Shown: positions 1 to 12,559 of the stretch, in pieces | How positions within the stretch are numbered: the stretch's first letter is position 1 | Layout of the letters: every line of letters begins with the position of its first letter | DNA from: Chinchilla lanigera | Taxonomy: Eukaryota; Chordata; Mammalia; Rodentia; Chinchillidae | DNA length: 64,000 nt | Assembly: GCF_000276665.1 (NCBI RefSeq) | Contig: NW_004955447.1 | Location: 10,916,199 to 10,980,198 of the forward strand | Reading direction: 5' to 3' | Translations under genes and position numbers: made by a program | The notes under the pieces: generated by a model | The model's input: only the letters and a program-made list of their open reading frames with translations | Told to the model about the DNA's origin: nothing | Databases searched by the model: none

Positions 1-3000
1 GACTTTTATTATTTACATTTGCTGTATTAATAAATTACTTTAGTACAGGGCCCTGAAAGTAGATTACTGCTTTTGAAGAAAGCAATGTAATCAAAAGAGA
101 TGTTACAAGTTGTCTTAAGTGTTTGGTAAATGTGTGAGGATGAAACTTTCTGGTAGTTCAGGTCCCAGAGTAAGCTTGGACCTCAAATAGGCTTTGGCTT
201 AATTTACAAATTTAATTCAAAACCTACTTAAAAGGGCATCTTGAATTTTAACTCACACCTCTCTTCTCTATATTTGTACAGTTTTTGAAGATAATTTATA
301 TATGATGATCTGACAATAATAAATCCTTTCTTAAATCCTTTATAATGATTTTAGTTTTTTATTTAATATGTACCAATAATGTAAACTCTCATTTATAAAA
401 TTTTTGCCTTAAAATACAAAAAAGAGATGCATTTTAAGGTGAATAAGACTAGAAGCCCATGAGCCAAAAAGAAGCCTGAGGTGGATATCGCCACTTAACT
501 ACGTCTATGTGAGAGACGACACAAGCAAGTTTGATCTGCAGAACCCATGCAGATGTGCTAATGAAGTCCAATAGCAAACTGAAGTACAGTTTTGTTTGCT
601 ACTTTTCACTGTCATTGATTTTAGTTATTGGTTGAAACAAGGAGATGGTATCATGTTTAGAAATCCACATTTAATTGCTTTAATAATGATTGTCTTTCCT
701 AGAATTTAAATCCTGTCACTTCATAAGCATTTCAAATATTTACTTTGTTTTAACTAAGAGCTTTGATTTCTAAACCACTTTCACCAAGGCCCTCAGAACA
801 CATTAGATAAAGTGAAAACAAATGATGTGTGTTTGGTAGGTAGGTGAAGGAGACAGAGAAAAATTGCATATTTTATTTCTAGTTATAAATTAATTTAGGA
901 GTTCTACTTTAAAATATTTTTTTAAAAAACACACCATTAGTTATGCAGAAAAGTACTGTTCTCCACCATGTTTTTGTCTTATGTTAACAGAAGGGACCTC
1001 ATGTTTCTAAATGAAAGCAAACTGAAATAGTTGCACAATTTTAGGAAAAAGATACATATTTTTTCCCTCATTTTGTCAGCTCATGTTCAAGAAAATCAAG
1101 CTTACGTTGATAAAGAAATGGACATACAAATCACAACATATATGTACAGGAATTCTTTAAGTCTCATGACCAGTGAAAACTGTGGTAGTCAGGTAAAACC
1201 ATGTGATGCTATCATAACTAGGTCAAAATACTAGCTAGAAAAACTGTATTGTACCACCTCAGCCTAATCATTACAATCAAATAATAAGTTTTAGTAACGT
1301 TCTTACGTGAGTTTACTACAGTTTAAATTGTAGTAATTATAGAAACATACTTAGACTTGTATTGTAGAGGTTTCTACACAGAGATAATATTGCCTTACAG
1401 CTCTGACTAACCAGTAGTATCTGTACTTCAGGGTGAGCAGTGCCCAGAGAATAATATCGGGTACTGGCTTAGCAGGTTCTTTTGTGCTTTTCATCAATGG
1501 ACATCAGAAATTTCTGTAATTCTTACTAAATGACAGCAATTACTATCTGTGTGGGTACAGTAGTGGGAGAAACACCTTTCACAGGGTCGTGAAGAAAAGG
1601 CACAATAACATTTGTGCCAACAGAACAACCTTAGAGTGAGAAGTAGACCGGCATGTTAGGAAAGGGCCATGTACTAGTGGCCAAAGTGGAGGGAGGTGAC
1701 CTTCTCTGCAGGGTTGTGCGGGAAAACCAAAAGCAGCCAGAGCATTTGGTGCATTGCAAGGAGTTAGGACTCTGTGCGAAGAACCGGCAACAGGCACGGC
1801 GCTGAAGGGGTGAACAAGCCTCGGAAGACCGGCGGAAGAGACTGCACATGTACTTGGATGGTAAGTCATTCACATTTCATCTTGTCTGGAATGAAGATCT
1901 ATAAAATTTTCAATGGGAGGGTGACGTACTCACAACTGTAGTTAACAAAAAAGGAAATTAATATGAGAGTGGGGAGTCAAGGGTTAATAGGATAAGGACA
2001 GGGAAAGGACAAAATAGGAGGCTATTGAAAGGCTTACTATGAAGCTTATGCAAGTTTGGATTAAAGAACGCACGGAATAGAGGGAAAGCAAACACATTCA
2101 TATGGTGACTACCACAGAAAGAGGCTTCATGACCCAGTCAGTTGGGCCAGCGTTCTGCCTTCAGTTTAACAGTTGATTGCCTTTGTCTCATATGTGCACA
2201 TTTCCTAAAGATGACTCTTCTCTTATTAGACTGATGAACCTTCAGTAATAAAATGGACTGGCTTTCTAAATGGGCTTCAAGAGAGTAGACTTACAATAAT
2301 GATGACTAGCTTATGAGCATGTTTCCTTTGATTGTAGCTGAGGGTAACTGTTGACCTGCTCCAACCTTCTAGAGATTTCTGTAGATATGAGATTTCTCAG
2401 AAAGCCGTAAAATCTAATCTAATCTCTGGAGTGGGAATGTGTTATTTCACAAAATTTGAAATAACACAATTATAACAACCTACCAATATTTAGGCAAACA
2501 TTTTACCCTGACATTATTCAGCTAGGAACATGAGAAAATTCTTAGCAAAGAACGAATTTATCCTATGACAGTAGAAATTGTAGATGACAATTAACTATTG
2601 GTGGAGATGTAAAACATGGATTTCTTTTCTCCTCTGTGTGAGAAACCTTTCCCTCACTCTACGCACAAATTTGCAGTCACATTCAGAATGGGTTATAGCA
2701 CACTGAGCCCCTTTTGGATAGGTTCTTACAGTCAGCTCATCTCAGGCAGGATTCCCTGTGGAGAAGGTTGTAATCTCCCACTAGATGCTTTTTTTCTTTT
2801 GCTTTCTTCTTTTCTTTGCTTTGAAGAGCAGAACGAGAAAGGTATTTGTGCTGAAAGCTGAGGAAACTCGGAGGGCAAGTGCTGACATTCATGAGATCAG
2901 AGTTACTCTTGCAAGAGATGACCGGTGGGGTAAACACTTTGCTGTAGCTTTAATAAATGAGACTACTAGAAACGCTATCAGATTGTTTAATCTGCACATT

Positions 3001-6000
3001 TTTCATTTTCATGCAAAGCCAGCAGTCACCGAGCTCTCTTTATCAGGCCTGTAGTTTCTTCCCAATACCCTTTGCTATTTCACCACACTCATCCTCATCT
3101 CTTGACCTGTATAAAGCAGCACACTAAAGTGTGGTGAGATTACTGAACATATTTTGTTAATAAAAATTGTCCATAGATAAGATATTCACAAAGGTGAAGG
3201 AAATTTGGTGGTGTTTCACATTTCCCCACAGACAGTGGAACTCTCTGTAACAGAAAGACCACACTGTGGAGTTTCCATTTAGCAAACTCTAAGAAGGCGA
3301 AACCTTCTTGGTAATACCCAATCCTGCAGCCTCAGAAATATACTTAAATGAATAAACGGCAGTGTTGAACATGCCCGGTGCAGATTTCAAGCTCTTTAGG
3401 GAGTGTCCAGTGTCCTACATTATAAATCACAAAACAAAGGATGAAAAATAAATCAGGACATTGCTGTGCCTCTATTTTACTCTTATTCTAAGAGCTTTGG
3501 AAAGGTAGCAAAACAATTGTTTCTTACATTGTATTTTCAGCTAAGTTTTTATAAGCAAATTGGGTGAACTCTACATGTATGAGAGAAGTCTTAAATAGCA
3601 CATATTTTAATTTTTAGGTATTTTAGCTTCATACAGAGATAGGATTTAATTTCAAGGCAGGGTCATATCAGCAAGAAAGAGCCCTGCATGAAGCTGTATT
3701 TGTTTCTGTCCAGTTATGGTGATCCTGAATGCTTCCAAGGCTGTGTGCAAGTGTTAGCTTTGCTTTAAATTAGAGAAGAACATCTTTTCCAAATGTGGCC
3801 ATTCAGAGCTATTCTCGGAAGCAGTCTCTGGTCATTGTTAAGGAAACTTCTTTACTTCTTAGTTCTGCTGAGGTCTTCAGTGTCATGAGTAGATTAGTTG
3901 CCTTCTCATTAGAGCTTTCAAAATACTGAGTAAGAACATTTGTTATTTTCCAGGAACAACACACGATTTATGTACTAAGGTACTTGCTATGGATTTGTAA
4001 TCTGGTTAATGTCTCTTCAAGGATGAGAAAATTAGAAAAATTGTCCATGTTAATATTTCTTTGTCCACTTTATGGTGTTTTCATCTATGGTGGGTAATTA
4101 ATATTTTGATTATATCATTATTGTTTTCTCTTTTGTCTTTGTTTTTGTTTGGTCTTCTACCTAATTAAACAGAAGCTTCTCTATATTTTTAGAGCATTGG
4201 TAGGAGGGATGAGAAATTTTATAGCAGTGGCCAAAGATTTACAATCGATGTTTAACTTCTGAAGCCTGAACAGTCATATTTCTGTAGCAAAATAGCTCTG
4301 AAAGAAAGATTTTGAGGTGAATATTTTCTAAATATTTTTAACATGCCAATACCCAAACCTTAATGGTTCACAGTATAAAAACTCTTCCCTGGATGAAGAC
4401 AGGGCGCTTCTTCCCTGCTCACCAACAATCTTCATAGGTTGATATTGGTAGTAGCAATATTTATTACTTTCTTTACATATAATGTAATGCAATGCACTAA
4501 TGTAAAAGTGGTACATACAGACCTTAAGGCCTGTCCTTTAGTCACAAAGAATTTTGAGAGGTAAAGGGAAAGGAAGGCAGAACAGGAAGTACCTGAAGAG
4601 TCTGGTTTCCCACGTCTCCCACTTTCAGGCTGCTTCTCTGAGTTTCCCCCTGTATGCTGTACCCAGTGTGTTACAAATGGCATTTAGTGTCCCTGTGCTT
4701 CTAATCCGTCCACTCTGGGGACTGTTGCACAGATGTGCTTCACCTGCAGCAGACAGATGAGAGGGATGTGTTGCCGGATGCTGCTTGGAGGGGGCTGCAG
4801 ATTCAGGGAGGTTCACAGAAACTGAGTTAGACCATGCAAGAGAAAGCTCGTTATGAGCTTGTAGAACCCTGGCGGCAAATCCCAGCAGAAGGAGAAGCCA
4901 GAAAAACAAGAAGCCTCTTAGAGGCCAGAGGAGCCCAAAGAGGTAGCAAGCTACCGCTGTGCACTCTACAATGCAAACCTGCTAGCACACTCAGATCCTT
5001 CGTGGAGGAAGAAACCATCGAGGGAGAATGAACGCTACCATGAAGCATCTGTCTGAAAAGGCTGAGTGGTCCGGAAGGCTTTTTAAAAGTAATTCTGTGT
5101 GGGATCGGGACTAGTAAGAGAGTCAGCATAAAAACCAGGAGAACGCATGTATACTGAAAGCATGTACTTAAAAACTTTATAAAAAATATCCAATAAACCA
5201 GGAGAGACCAGAGTACTACTATTTGGCAGGAAATGTTTTCTTTGATGTGGGATAACTTCCTGAAGAGGGCACAGCCAGGTTTAGAGAATGGAGGAGCTAT
5301 GCATTCTGGGGAAGTTTAAGTATACCCTAAGAACATTCATAAACCCTCCACGTCCTCACGCTGGTGTGGTATTCACTTGGGCTTTACATCCACAGCAGAA
5401 TGTTACTGTTAATGTAGGGTAAACATCTTCGTAGTTGTAACTCTGGGCTTAAAATGAGACAATTTGTTACTGTAATCGCTGTCTACATGATCACAAATGT
5501 AGTAGCTTCAAAGGCAAATTTGTCAGCTGGTAATTTTGTAGCTGGACAGGCATCACGGGGCTCCAGCTTTACAGGGGTAAACCGAAGGTGTCAGAAGTCC
5601 TGAGCTCTCACCTGGAGAATGGGCAAGAGATGGCTTTCTCCGGATCACAGGAAGGATCCAGATCCTTGAGGCTGTGGATCTGAGGTTTCGGCCATCAGGG
5701 CCTCATTCTTTCCGTCCTGAAGCCCCAGCATTCTTTCTCATGCGATCTCTGCCATCTTCGCAAAGCAAAGCAAGTGTTGCCATGTTAAGAATTTCTCTAA
5801 TGTTTTCTGCTACCAGTTAAGGAAAATGCCGTACTATCGAAGTCCTGATTAGGTTTGCCTGACTCGGTGTAATCATCTCCCTTTCGATGAACTCAGTGTC
5901 AATCGAGTAGTAATCTTTACCCCCACCCACTTTACTGTAACCTAACTTAATCCCAGGCATTGCGCACAGACGAATGCACAGATCCAGTCCTCGGAGACGG

Positions 6001-8310
6001 TGGGGGATGGCCTAGGTGTGATGTGGAGGGAGGATGATTTAAAGACCATCTTGATACATGGGATAGAGCGAACGTATAGATTCCAGGCTCTTGTGTATGC
6101 TGAACAAACAATAACAAGTGCGCGTCCAACGGCAGAAGGCAAGCGGCTGCAGTTACTGAAGATCATGGGAAGAGGCTCTGGGGGCAGGTCCCTGCCAAGA
6201 AATACAAATGGGGCACAAACAGAAGAGTGATGTTGGAACAAGTGGGGGAAGCAAAAGACGCACAGCCAAATCAGGCTCTTGGATTTCCAAGGAGGTGTGC
6301 CCCGGCCTGGTGCTTCTTCTTGGGTCTCTAGGTAAGGCTGACAGGATGATTAACAGAGTGCCGAGTCACCCTGAGTTAGGGGCTTTCAACAAGGACGTCT
6401 GTGCCGGAGTTCACGCTAATGAAGCTACATGGAGCCGTGGAAGAAGTAGCCCTGGGTGTGACCTAAACTCACGTGGGTGGAGGGCGTGGTCTCCCAGCGC
6501 CCGTTGTGCTGTGTGTACTGTGATCACTAGCAACTTTCTGGAATGCATTTTAGCATCCTAGCACATTTTAAAATATAGGTATTATTATCATGGAAAATTA
6601 ATAATACCACTCATGACAGCCATGATGCAGTTACAAATTCTTATTTCTCAGTATATTTCTGGATGACCGCCATTATGTATTGCCTTTCATAATCAAAAGC
6701 ATTTACTGAATGCTACAAAATCTACAATGTGCAAAGCCTGCTCATAACGTTCACAGACTACTGGAAGAGACAAATGTATAGACAGATGATTGTAACACAA
6801 CTGGCAAGGATTATCGTATATAATGTAACTCCGTACTCCATAAAATTAGTTCATTCCACGATTCTGGAAAAGATGGTCACATCTGTGATCCTGTGGGAGA
6901 GATGGCCATAGTTGTGTTCATTACCTGATGCAGAGTTCACAAACTAAACCAAACTTTTGCCAAGTGCTTCTGTTGGCAAGCTAAATTGTTTGCAAACAAA
7001 TGTGTGCATAAACCGAGGCACCTCTGTGTCAACCTCTCACAAGTGCTATCAAAAGACAAAATAAAGTGGAGTAAAAATTCATTAAGAAATTAATATTACT
7101 TGTCTTTTCAAAGCTGATGCCTCTCCTTCCTAAAACTAAGCCAATACAGACCTATTATAGAAAAATGGAGAATATTTAAAAATTAATAATCATATAATAT
7201 CACCCTATCTAAAAATAACCTGTACTTACATTTTGTTATATTTTGTTTCACTTCATGTTTGTCTTTATATTTTGCAGTGTTATGGCTGAGTTACATACAC
7301 ATTTTAGCATCCTTCTTTTGTACATAATAAATTAACATTTTTCTGAATATTAAAATTTAGAAATAATTTAATTAGTAATTGTTATATGAACTAGTCAAAT
7401 TTTAAGTACTCATTCTATCTATTGTTTAACATTTTCATTTTGTCTGATATTTGATAGTTATAAAAAGCTTTAAGCTTCTTTTTTTGGTTGTTGTCATGGA
7501 ATTTATTCTAGGGCAAAACTACAGCTACTCGTTGGCCATAGAATGGACATAGTGAAAAAAGAAAATCTAACTTTATATACATTAAAAAATGATTCTAAAT
7601 CATTTCTTCTGAATCAGTGCATTAACATCAAATGTGAAGGACTATGTTGTTTAAAATATAACTTCTTTAACTGCAGCATCAATATATAAAGAATAGTAGA
7701 ATAACTTTCTTCAAAATTGTTTCTTCACTATTAGAGACTGGATTAATCATGGTAAATTCTACCTCCCCCTTCTGAAAAAATACCTCTGAAGAAACGTCTA
7801 GAATGTAGTATCTTGGTACCATCACACAATGAAGCTGACACATGAAGCTGGTCATCATACAGACCATGATAATTACAAAGAGTAATTTGCAATGGATGTG
7901 GAATTTTGAGGTCTGCATGTAGATTCTCTGTGTTCCAGAAATGAGCAACTCCCTTCTTAAAATTAAGACTTCTTTCTTGAGAAATGTAATAACAGATGAG
8001 AAGTCAGAGCATTAAATACCTCATTTTTGGAATACAACTGGAAGAAGTAGGTAAATAAGACTCAGCAGAGCTTACAGAACAGGCCAATATTCTAGTCTTA
8101 ATTGTTCAATAGGCAAAATGCCATTTAACGGTTGGAAAAATTCTTTCTAATGAGGAATATTTGTATTAAAGGCTATCTTCTAATGAATATTTAAAGGAAA
8201 AATGGTGCCTTTGTTGCCAGATAGCACAGTGTTCAATGGTTCCAGGCTCTTTCTGTCCCTCCCAAAGAATTGACCAGGACAACTGTAGAAAAGGTAAATA
8301 CAATTTCTCT
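1..8310. other. AT-rich non-coding DNA, no gene seen
   Basis: No recognisable protein, RNA gene or well-preserved repeat. Open frames here are short and lack start context, homology or splice structure I can support. Three patches are noticeably richer in G+C and CpG than their surroundings (about 1640-1873, 4550-5130 and 5940-6540). I could not match any of them to a gene. The stretch around 6700-6830 has the wording of a very old interspersed repeat but is too diverged to name. It could be intergenic or intronic. Confidence 0.6.
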
Positions 8311-8402
8311 TTTATGTATTTATTTTCTTGGTGTCAGGAATTAAACTCAGGATCTTGCATTTGTCAGGCAGGCACTGTGCTGCTGAGCTCTATACCTGGT
8401 GT
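8311..8402 (-). mobile_element. Old ID-type (tRNA-derived) SINE
   Basis: Reads on the minus strand as an ID-like SINE. The complement of the promoter box B region (ggaattaaactcaggatc) is followed by the complement of the GCCTG core (gtcaggcaggcactg) and of the box A region (ctgctgagctctatacc). It is much more diverged than the ID copies at 12, 32, 35 and 45 kb, so it is an older insertion. No clear target duplication. Confidence 0.75.
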
Positions 8403-10495
8403 GCAACTTCTAATTTATGGAAGAAGGGAAAGGAAGATCGTAGAACGCGAGGATCACAGCCTGGTGAAGCGAGTGGCTGTGGTGGTTCACACCCTTTCAG
8501 ATCCAGTGCCTTGGAAGTTGCCCAGCATCCCAGCCATGACTGACAGGTCACATCCTGTTGCTCAGCCTCCACTCTGGACTAGGTTGCACCCTGTTTTTAG
8601 CCTTGATTCCACTCTTTGTAATTTGACAGGTTGTATCCTGTTTTCCAGGCGGTTTGCCATGCCTTAATCTCCTGCCTCATCATCACCACAGAATCCTGTA
8701 GTTACCCAATATACCTCAGTGGGTGTTTGAGCATAAATGCTTTGTTGTGTGTAGTCACTGGGAACTTTCCTAATGACTAGAGAAGGAAACATTATAATTA
8801 GTATATTTTTGTGTGTAAACTATTGGGAGAAGACCTTGAATACCTGTCTTTAGCTTGCTTCATAAATTGTCTCTAAATATTTTGTTTATTCCATACATTT
8901 ATAAAATCTTTATAAGAATGGATAAACAGAGGTAAGACTCAATGTAAATCTTTTCTAAATTACTGAAAATGTGAAGGAATTTTGAATTGCTAAAATTTAT
9001 CCTGCTAACATTAATCTCTGGAATACATATTTCTTTCTTGTGGTGGAATGCAATCACTTGTTTTACATCAACCTTTTTTATATAAAATATAATAGAAGGA
9101 ATATTACTTGTAGTTGGTTTTAAAAAACATTTTTTGTGATTTTTGGAGATTTGCTGAAAATTTTAGTTTTATGTGCAAAAATTTATTTTAATTTAGGAAT
9201 AAAAGTGCTTACAACTGGGAATAGACTATTTTTAACTTATTTGACATCCAGCAGTACTAACTGTAGTGACTCTCCAATAAAATTCCCCAAGTGAAATACA
9301 ATTTAGATTTTAATTATTGTAGGAGAACAATTTTTATTAACAGTTTTTAATAACAATTCTTATTGTTATTAAACTAACAATTCCTATTGGGAAACAATTC
9401 TTATAATTATTACCTGCAACCCTTAGTGAACTAACAATATCGGGGAATACATTTCAACATCAGAAATGGATTTACTGGTTTTCTGACCTAACCAAGAACA
9501 TCAGCCTCCATGAGAGCTTTCCAAATCCTGTGATTAATTATACAGCCTCAGATGGCATATCCTTTATATGTGCAAGGTCATGGAGGGCTAGCATATAGAA
9601 CATAAATGCTAACAGCCAAGTAAAATGTACTGTATTTTGACCATAAATAATACTATTGGTTAAGTATAAGGAGGTTATCTGGAATGCAGAATTAAAATCT
9701 ACCAATTTCTTAATTTAGAATTAAGGCTACTGTATCAATTACGAGATTTTGAAAAATGCAAGTGAAATACTGTATAGGTCTTGCATTAATTCTAAGGATT
9801 CTTTCTCTTTACTTGCTTTGAAGTTTACGTTCCAGGACAACATTCATATTTTTTCTTGTTAAAGTAAGGGGAAATTAGCATGTATGTTGTTTTCTTTATT
9901 TCTAAATTATAAATGTTTTTTGACCTTTAAATTCTAATGAGGAGAAATAAAATGAGCACAAAATATTTGCCTTAATTGTTTTGTGTTTTGTTGTTTCATT
10001 ATGAATCTTGCTTTAACGACTTAATTATTCCCAGTGTCATTGTACGGTACGAATGTCAAGTGGGCCACTGAAGGGATGGGGGGGGGTTCAGACAATTTCT
10101 AAAGCAACAGAGGATCTCACAGGCATACCATTTATTAATATATTAAGATTTTGACTGCATTGTTCATAACCCGCTAGAGTTGCTATTTTTATACTAAGAG
10201 CTTGGGGAGAGGAGGAACCATTATTGTAGTGGATACAAGGGCCCCTCCTTCCAAGGCTGGTGGTTCATCAGGAGAAATTGTGACTTGGCAAAGATGTTGC
10301 ATTTTTTGGAGATTATTATTCTCTAAATGATCGATAATCTTTTGAAGGATGGGAAGATCATAGAAGTAAGTTCTTCATTTGCACAATTTTTATCTATATA
10401 CATATTTCAAACCTTAGAAATATTTCTACCTCATAAAATTTGGATTTTCAGAACTGCAGGGATAGTTATTTAGGTTTGCTTTTTTAAACATGGGT
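8403..10495. other. Non-coding DNA with short internal repeats
   Basis: No gene seen. It contains three spaced copies of a GACAGGT...CCTGTT motif at 8542-8642 and a 12-bp perfect inverted repeat at 9346-9373, both described as findings. A G-run lies near 10079-10087. Otherwise it is AT-rich sequence without recognisable repeats. Confidence 0.5.
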
Positions 10496-10880
10496 TGTCT
10501 TAGTTACTTTTCTTATTTGCTAAGACAAAATTCCCAACACCCAAATTAAAGAGGGAAAGTTTACTTAGCTCACAGTTCATAGAGGTTTCAGTCCATAACC
10601 AGCTGGCTCCAAGGCAGAGTGCCATGGCAGACAGGTATCACAAAGGAGAAACAGTTCATGGTGGGCTGAAGGTAGCAAAGCAACAAGGGATGACCACAGC
10701 TCTTTCTGTCCCTTATATCTTATCCAGGCTACTGACGGGAGGAGTCAATCACACCCTTACTCCTAACTCCCTTCCTCCTAGCATTGTGTCATGAATCTTC
10801 ACACTGTAGATCCTGCCACCTGTGAAAAAGCCCCATCTATGACTGCCTGAGGCTATAGGGGGACATCTAAACACAAGTCA
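10496..10880 (-). mobile_element. LTR-like repeat, LTR family A
   Basis: It starts TGTCTTAGTTACTTTTC and continues through GACAAAATTCCCAACACCC and a TTTACTTAGCTCACAG segment. This is the same family as the copies at 30820, 35126 (opposite strand) and 62999. In sense orientation (minus strand) the family starts TGTTATGG, carries an AATAAACC polyadenylation-like signal and ends AACTAAGACA, so it has LTR-style TG...CA ends. The low-coordinate boundary is sharp; the high-coordinate end is approximate. No internal retroviral region is attached, so it is a solo LTR or a non-autonomous copy. The Repbase name is not known to me. Confidence 0.65.
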
Positions 10881-10993
10881 TTGTGGCTTAGCATTCATTT
10901 TCTTTATAAAGTATGGAAATACATCACATCCTTTCTGATTGTGTATTTTTAAAATCTTGCCACACAAGAAGATACAAAATTGGCATAAAATAG

Positions 10994-11098
10994 GGCAAAG
11001 GATATAGCTTGGTGGCACAAATGCCTGTCTGGCAATCATAATGATCCTGAGTTTGACTCCTGGTACAAAACAAAACAAACAAAAAAATAAAAATAGAT
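10994..11098 (+). mobile_element. ID-type SINE
   Basis: Plus-strand ID-like element. Box A is seen as TATAGCTTGGTGGCACA, then the core TGCCTGTCTGGCAATCATAATG, box B as GAGTTTGACTCC, and an A-rich tail with CAAAA units. The 9-bp direct repeat ATAAAATAG flanks it (10985-10993 and 11099-11107), consistent with L1-mediated insertion. Substitutions at several CpG sites indicate moderate age. Confidence 0.8.
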
Positions 11099-11194
11099 AT
11101 AAAATAGAATCTGTCTTTTTCCTTATGTAAGTGTTCTTTACATATTCTGGACACCAAATCTTTGTTACATGTGTTACAAGTAGAGGTTCTTACA

Positions 11195-11347
11195 GTTTTT
11201 GCAGTACTAGAGACTGAATATTTGTTAACTTTTTACTCTGAGACAGAGTCTAAGTCTCCGTGTTTCCCAGACAGGCTGGAACATGCACTCCTCCTGCTTA
11301 AGCTGCACACAATGCTGGGAGTGCAGGCACGTGTCACCGTGCCCAGC
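11195..11347 (-). mobile_element. B4-like composite SINE (B1 + ID)
   Basis: On the minus strand it starts with a B1-like 7SL half (GCTGGGCACGGTGACACG, then CACTCCCAGCATT, ending in GACTCTGTCTCAGAG). It continues into an ID-like 3-prime part that ends in AGTACTGCAAAA. The same order is seen in the plus-strand copy at 45464. B1-ID fusions of this kind are known as B4 elements in rodents. Confidence 0.7.
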
Positions 11348-12171
11348 AGTTTCCTTACTGTGCGGCTTATTTTTTCACATTCTTTGATATTTTACATGAG
11401 CAGAATTTAGTTTAAGTAGTTGAGCATACATTTTTCTTTTTGAGAGGGAAGGGCCAGTTACAATTAAAAAATTATTCCTTCACTCCAAACCAGAAAGATG
11501 GTTTTTTCTATCATTTTATTCATAGAGATTACCTTTGCTTCCTACACTCAATTCTTTAAGCTATGTAAAACCGCTTCTACAAAAATGTGGGTAGAAACTC
11601 CTTGTCCCAGTGATTGCTTGCATTAAGAGCATGTGCTTAAGCTTCCTCTGCTCCTTGCTTGCTCTGACCTGGAGTATGTTCGCATAGATCCTGGTCCTGT
11701 GAGCGCTTGCCTTGGCTTTTGGGCTCTGTGACCTGTTGCACTGCTTAGCTCTTAAACTCCTGGCATCAGCTCCACTGAGAACATTATATCTCCATAATGT
11801 GTGTTGATATCTAGAGAAACAAATCCCCTTATTTCTCTTCTATATTTGTCCTAGTTATTCTTTTTCTTTTATACTTGCGCAAATGTCCTTAGATTTGCAT
11901 TTCAAATTCTTGCTAAGATTTTGGTTGATGGTACTTTATGGACTCATGTGGTATGAATAAATATCATTTTGCTAAATGGATATTCTCATCCATTAACACA
12001 AAATACCACATTTACTTATGTACTGAATGTCTGCAGTGCGTGTTATATGTTTTTGGTAGAGATTTACATATTTATTGAATATATTTCTACATATTTCCTC
12101 ATTCCTAGGCACCGGCTATTGGATATATTCTTAGACACTTAGTTGCTAATGTATATGGTACATTTCTAAAT

Positions 12172-12303
12172 AATTATGTGTTCTTGTTTGTTTGTTTTGT
12201 TTTTGTTTTTCTTCTGGTACCAGGAATTGAACTCACGACCCTGAGCTTGCCAGGCAGGCGCTTTTGCCACTGAGCTAAATCCCCAGCCCCAATTATGTGT
12301 TCT
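12172..12303 (-). mobile_element. Well-preserved ID-type SINE with 13-bp target duplication
   Basis: The element itself is about 12185-12290 on the minus strand: complement of box B (GGAATTGAACTCACGACC), core (GCCAGGCAGGCGCTTTTGCC), box A (ACTGAGCTAAATCCCCAGC), and an A-tail seen as TTTGTTTTG at the other end. It is bracketed by the perfect 13-bp direct repeat AATTATGTGTTCT at 12172-12184 and 12291-12303. CpGs in the tRNA body are largely kept, so the insertion looks fairly recent. Confidence 0.9.
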
Positions 12304-12559
12304 GTGTATTGCTAATGTCTAAATGGAATGGAGTTTTAAAATATAAATCTCGTCACTATCCATCTCCCCAAACTCTAGAGTTAGCTCAAATAATTATACT
12401 GTAGAGTACTTGGAATTGTTCAAGGAGCATAATCAAGTCATCCACACAATATGATGGCTTTGTTTGCTTGTCATTATTTATGTGCTCATTTGTTTTCTTA
12501 ATATTAAGGAACTGTAGGGCAATTTAAAACTGGGAGGGTCTCCACCTTAAAGCATATAC

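Noticed and set aside
6700..6830. Phrase order resembling an ancient LINE or SINE (CATTTACTGAATGC, GTGCAAAGCCTG)
   Set aside because: Too diverged and too short to assign to a family from reading alone.
12185..12290. tRNA-like box A and box B, suggesting a tRNA gene
   Set aside because: It is the 5-prime part of an ID SINE with A-tail and target duplication, not a foldable tRNA; the same applies to the other ID copies.
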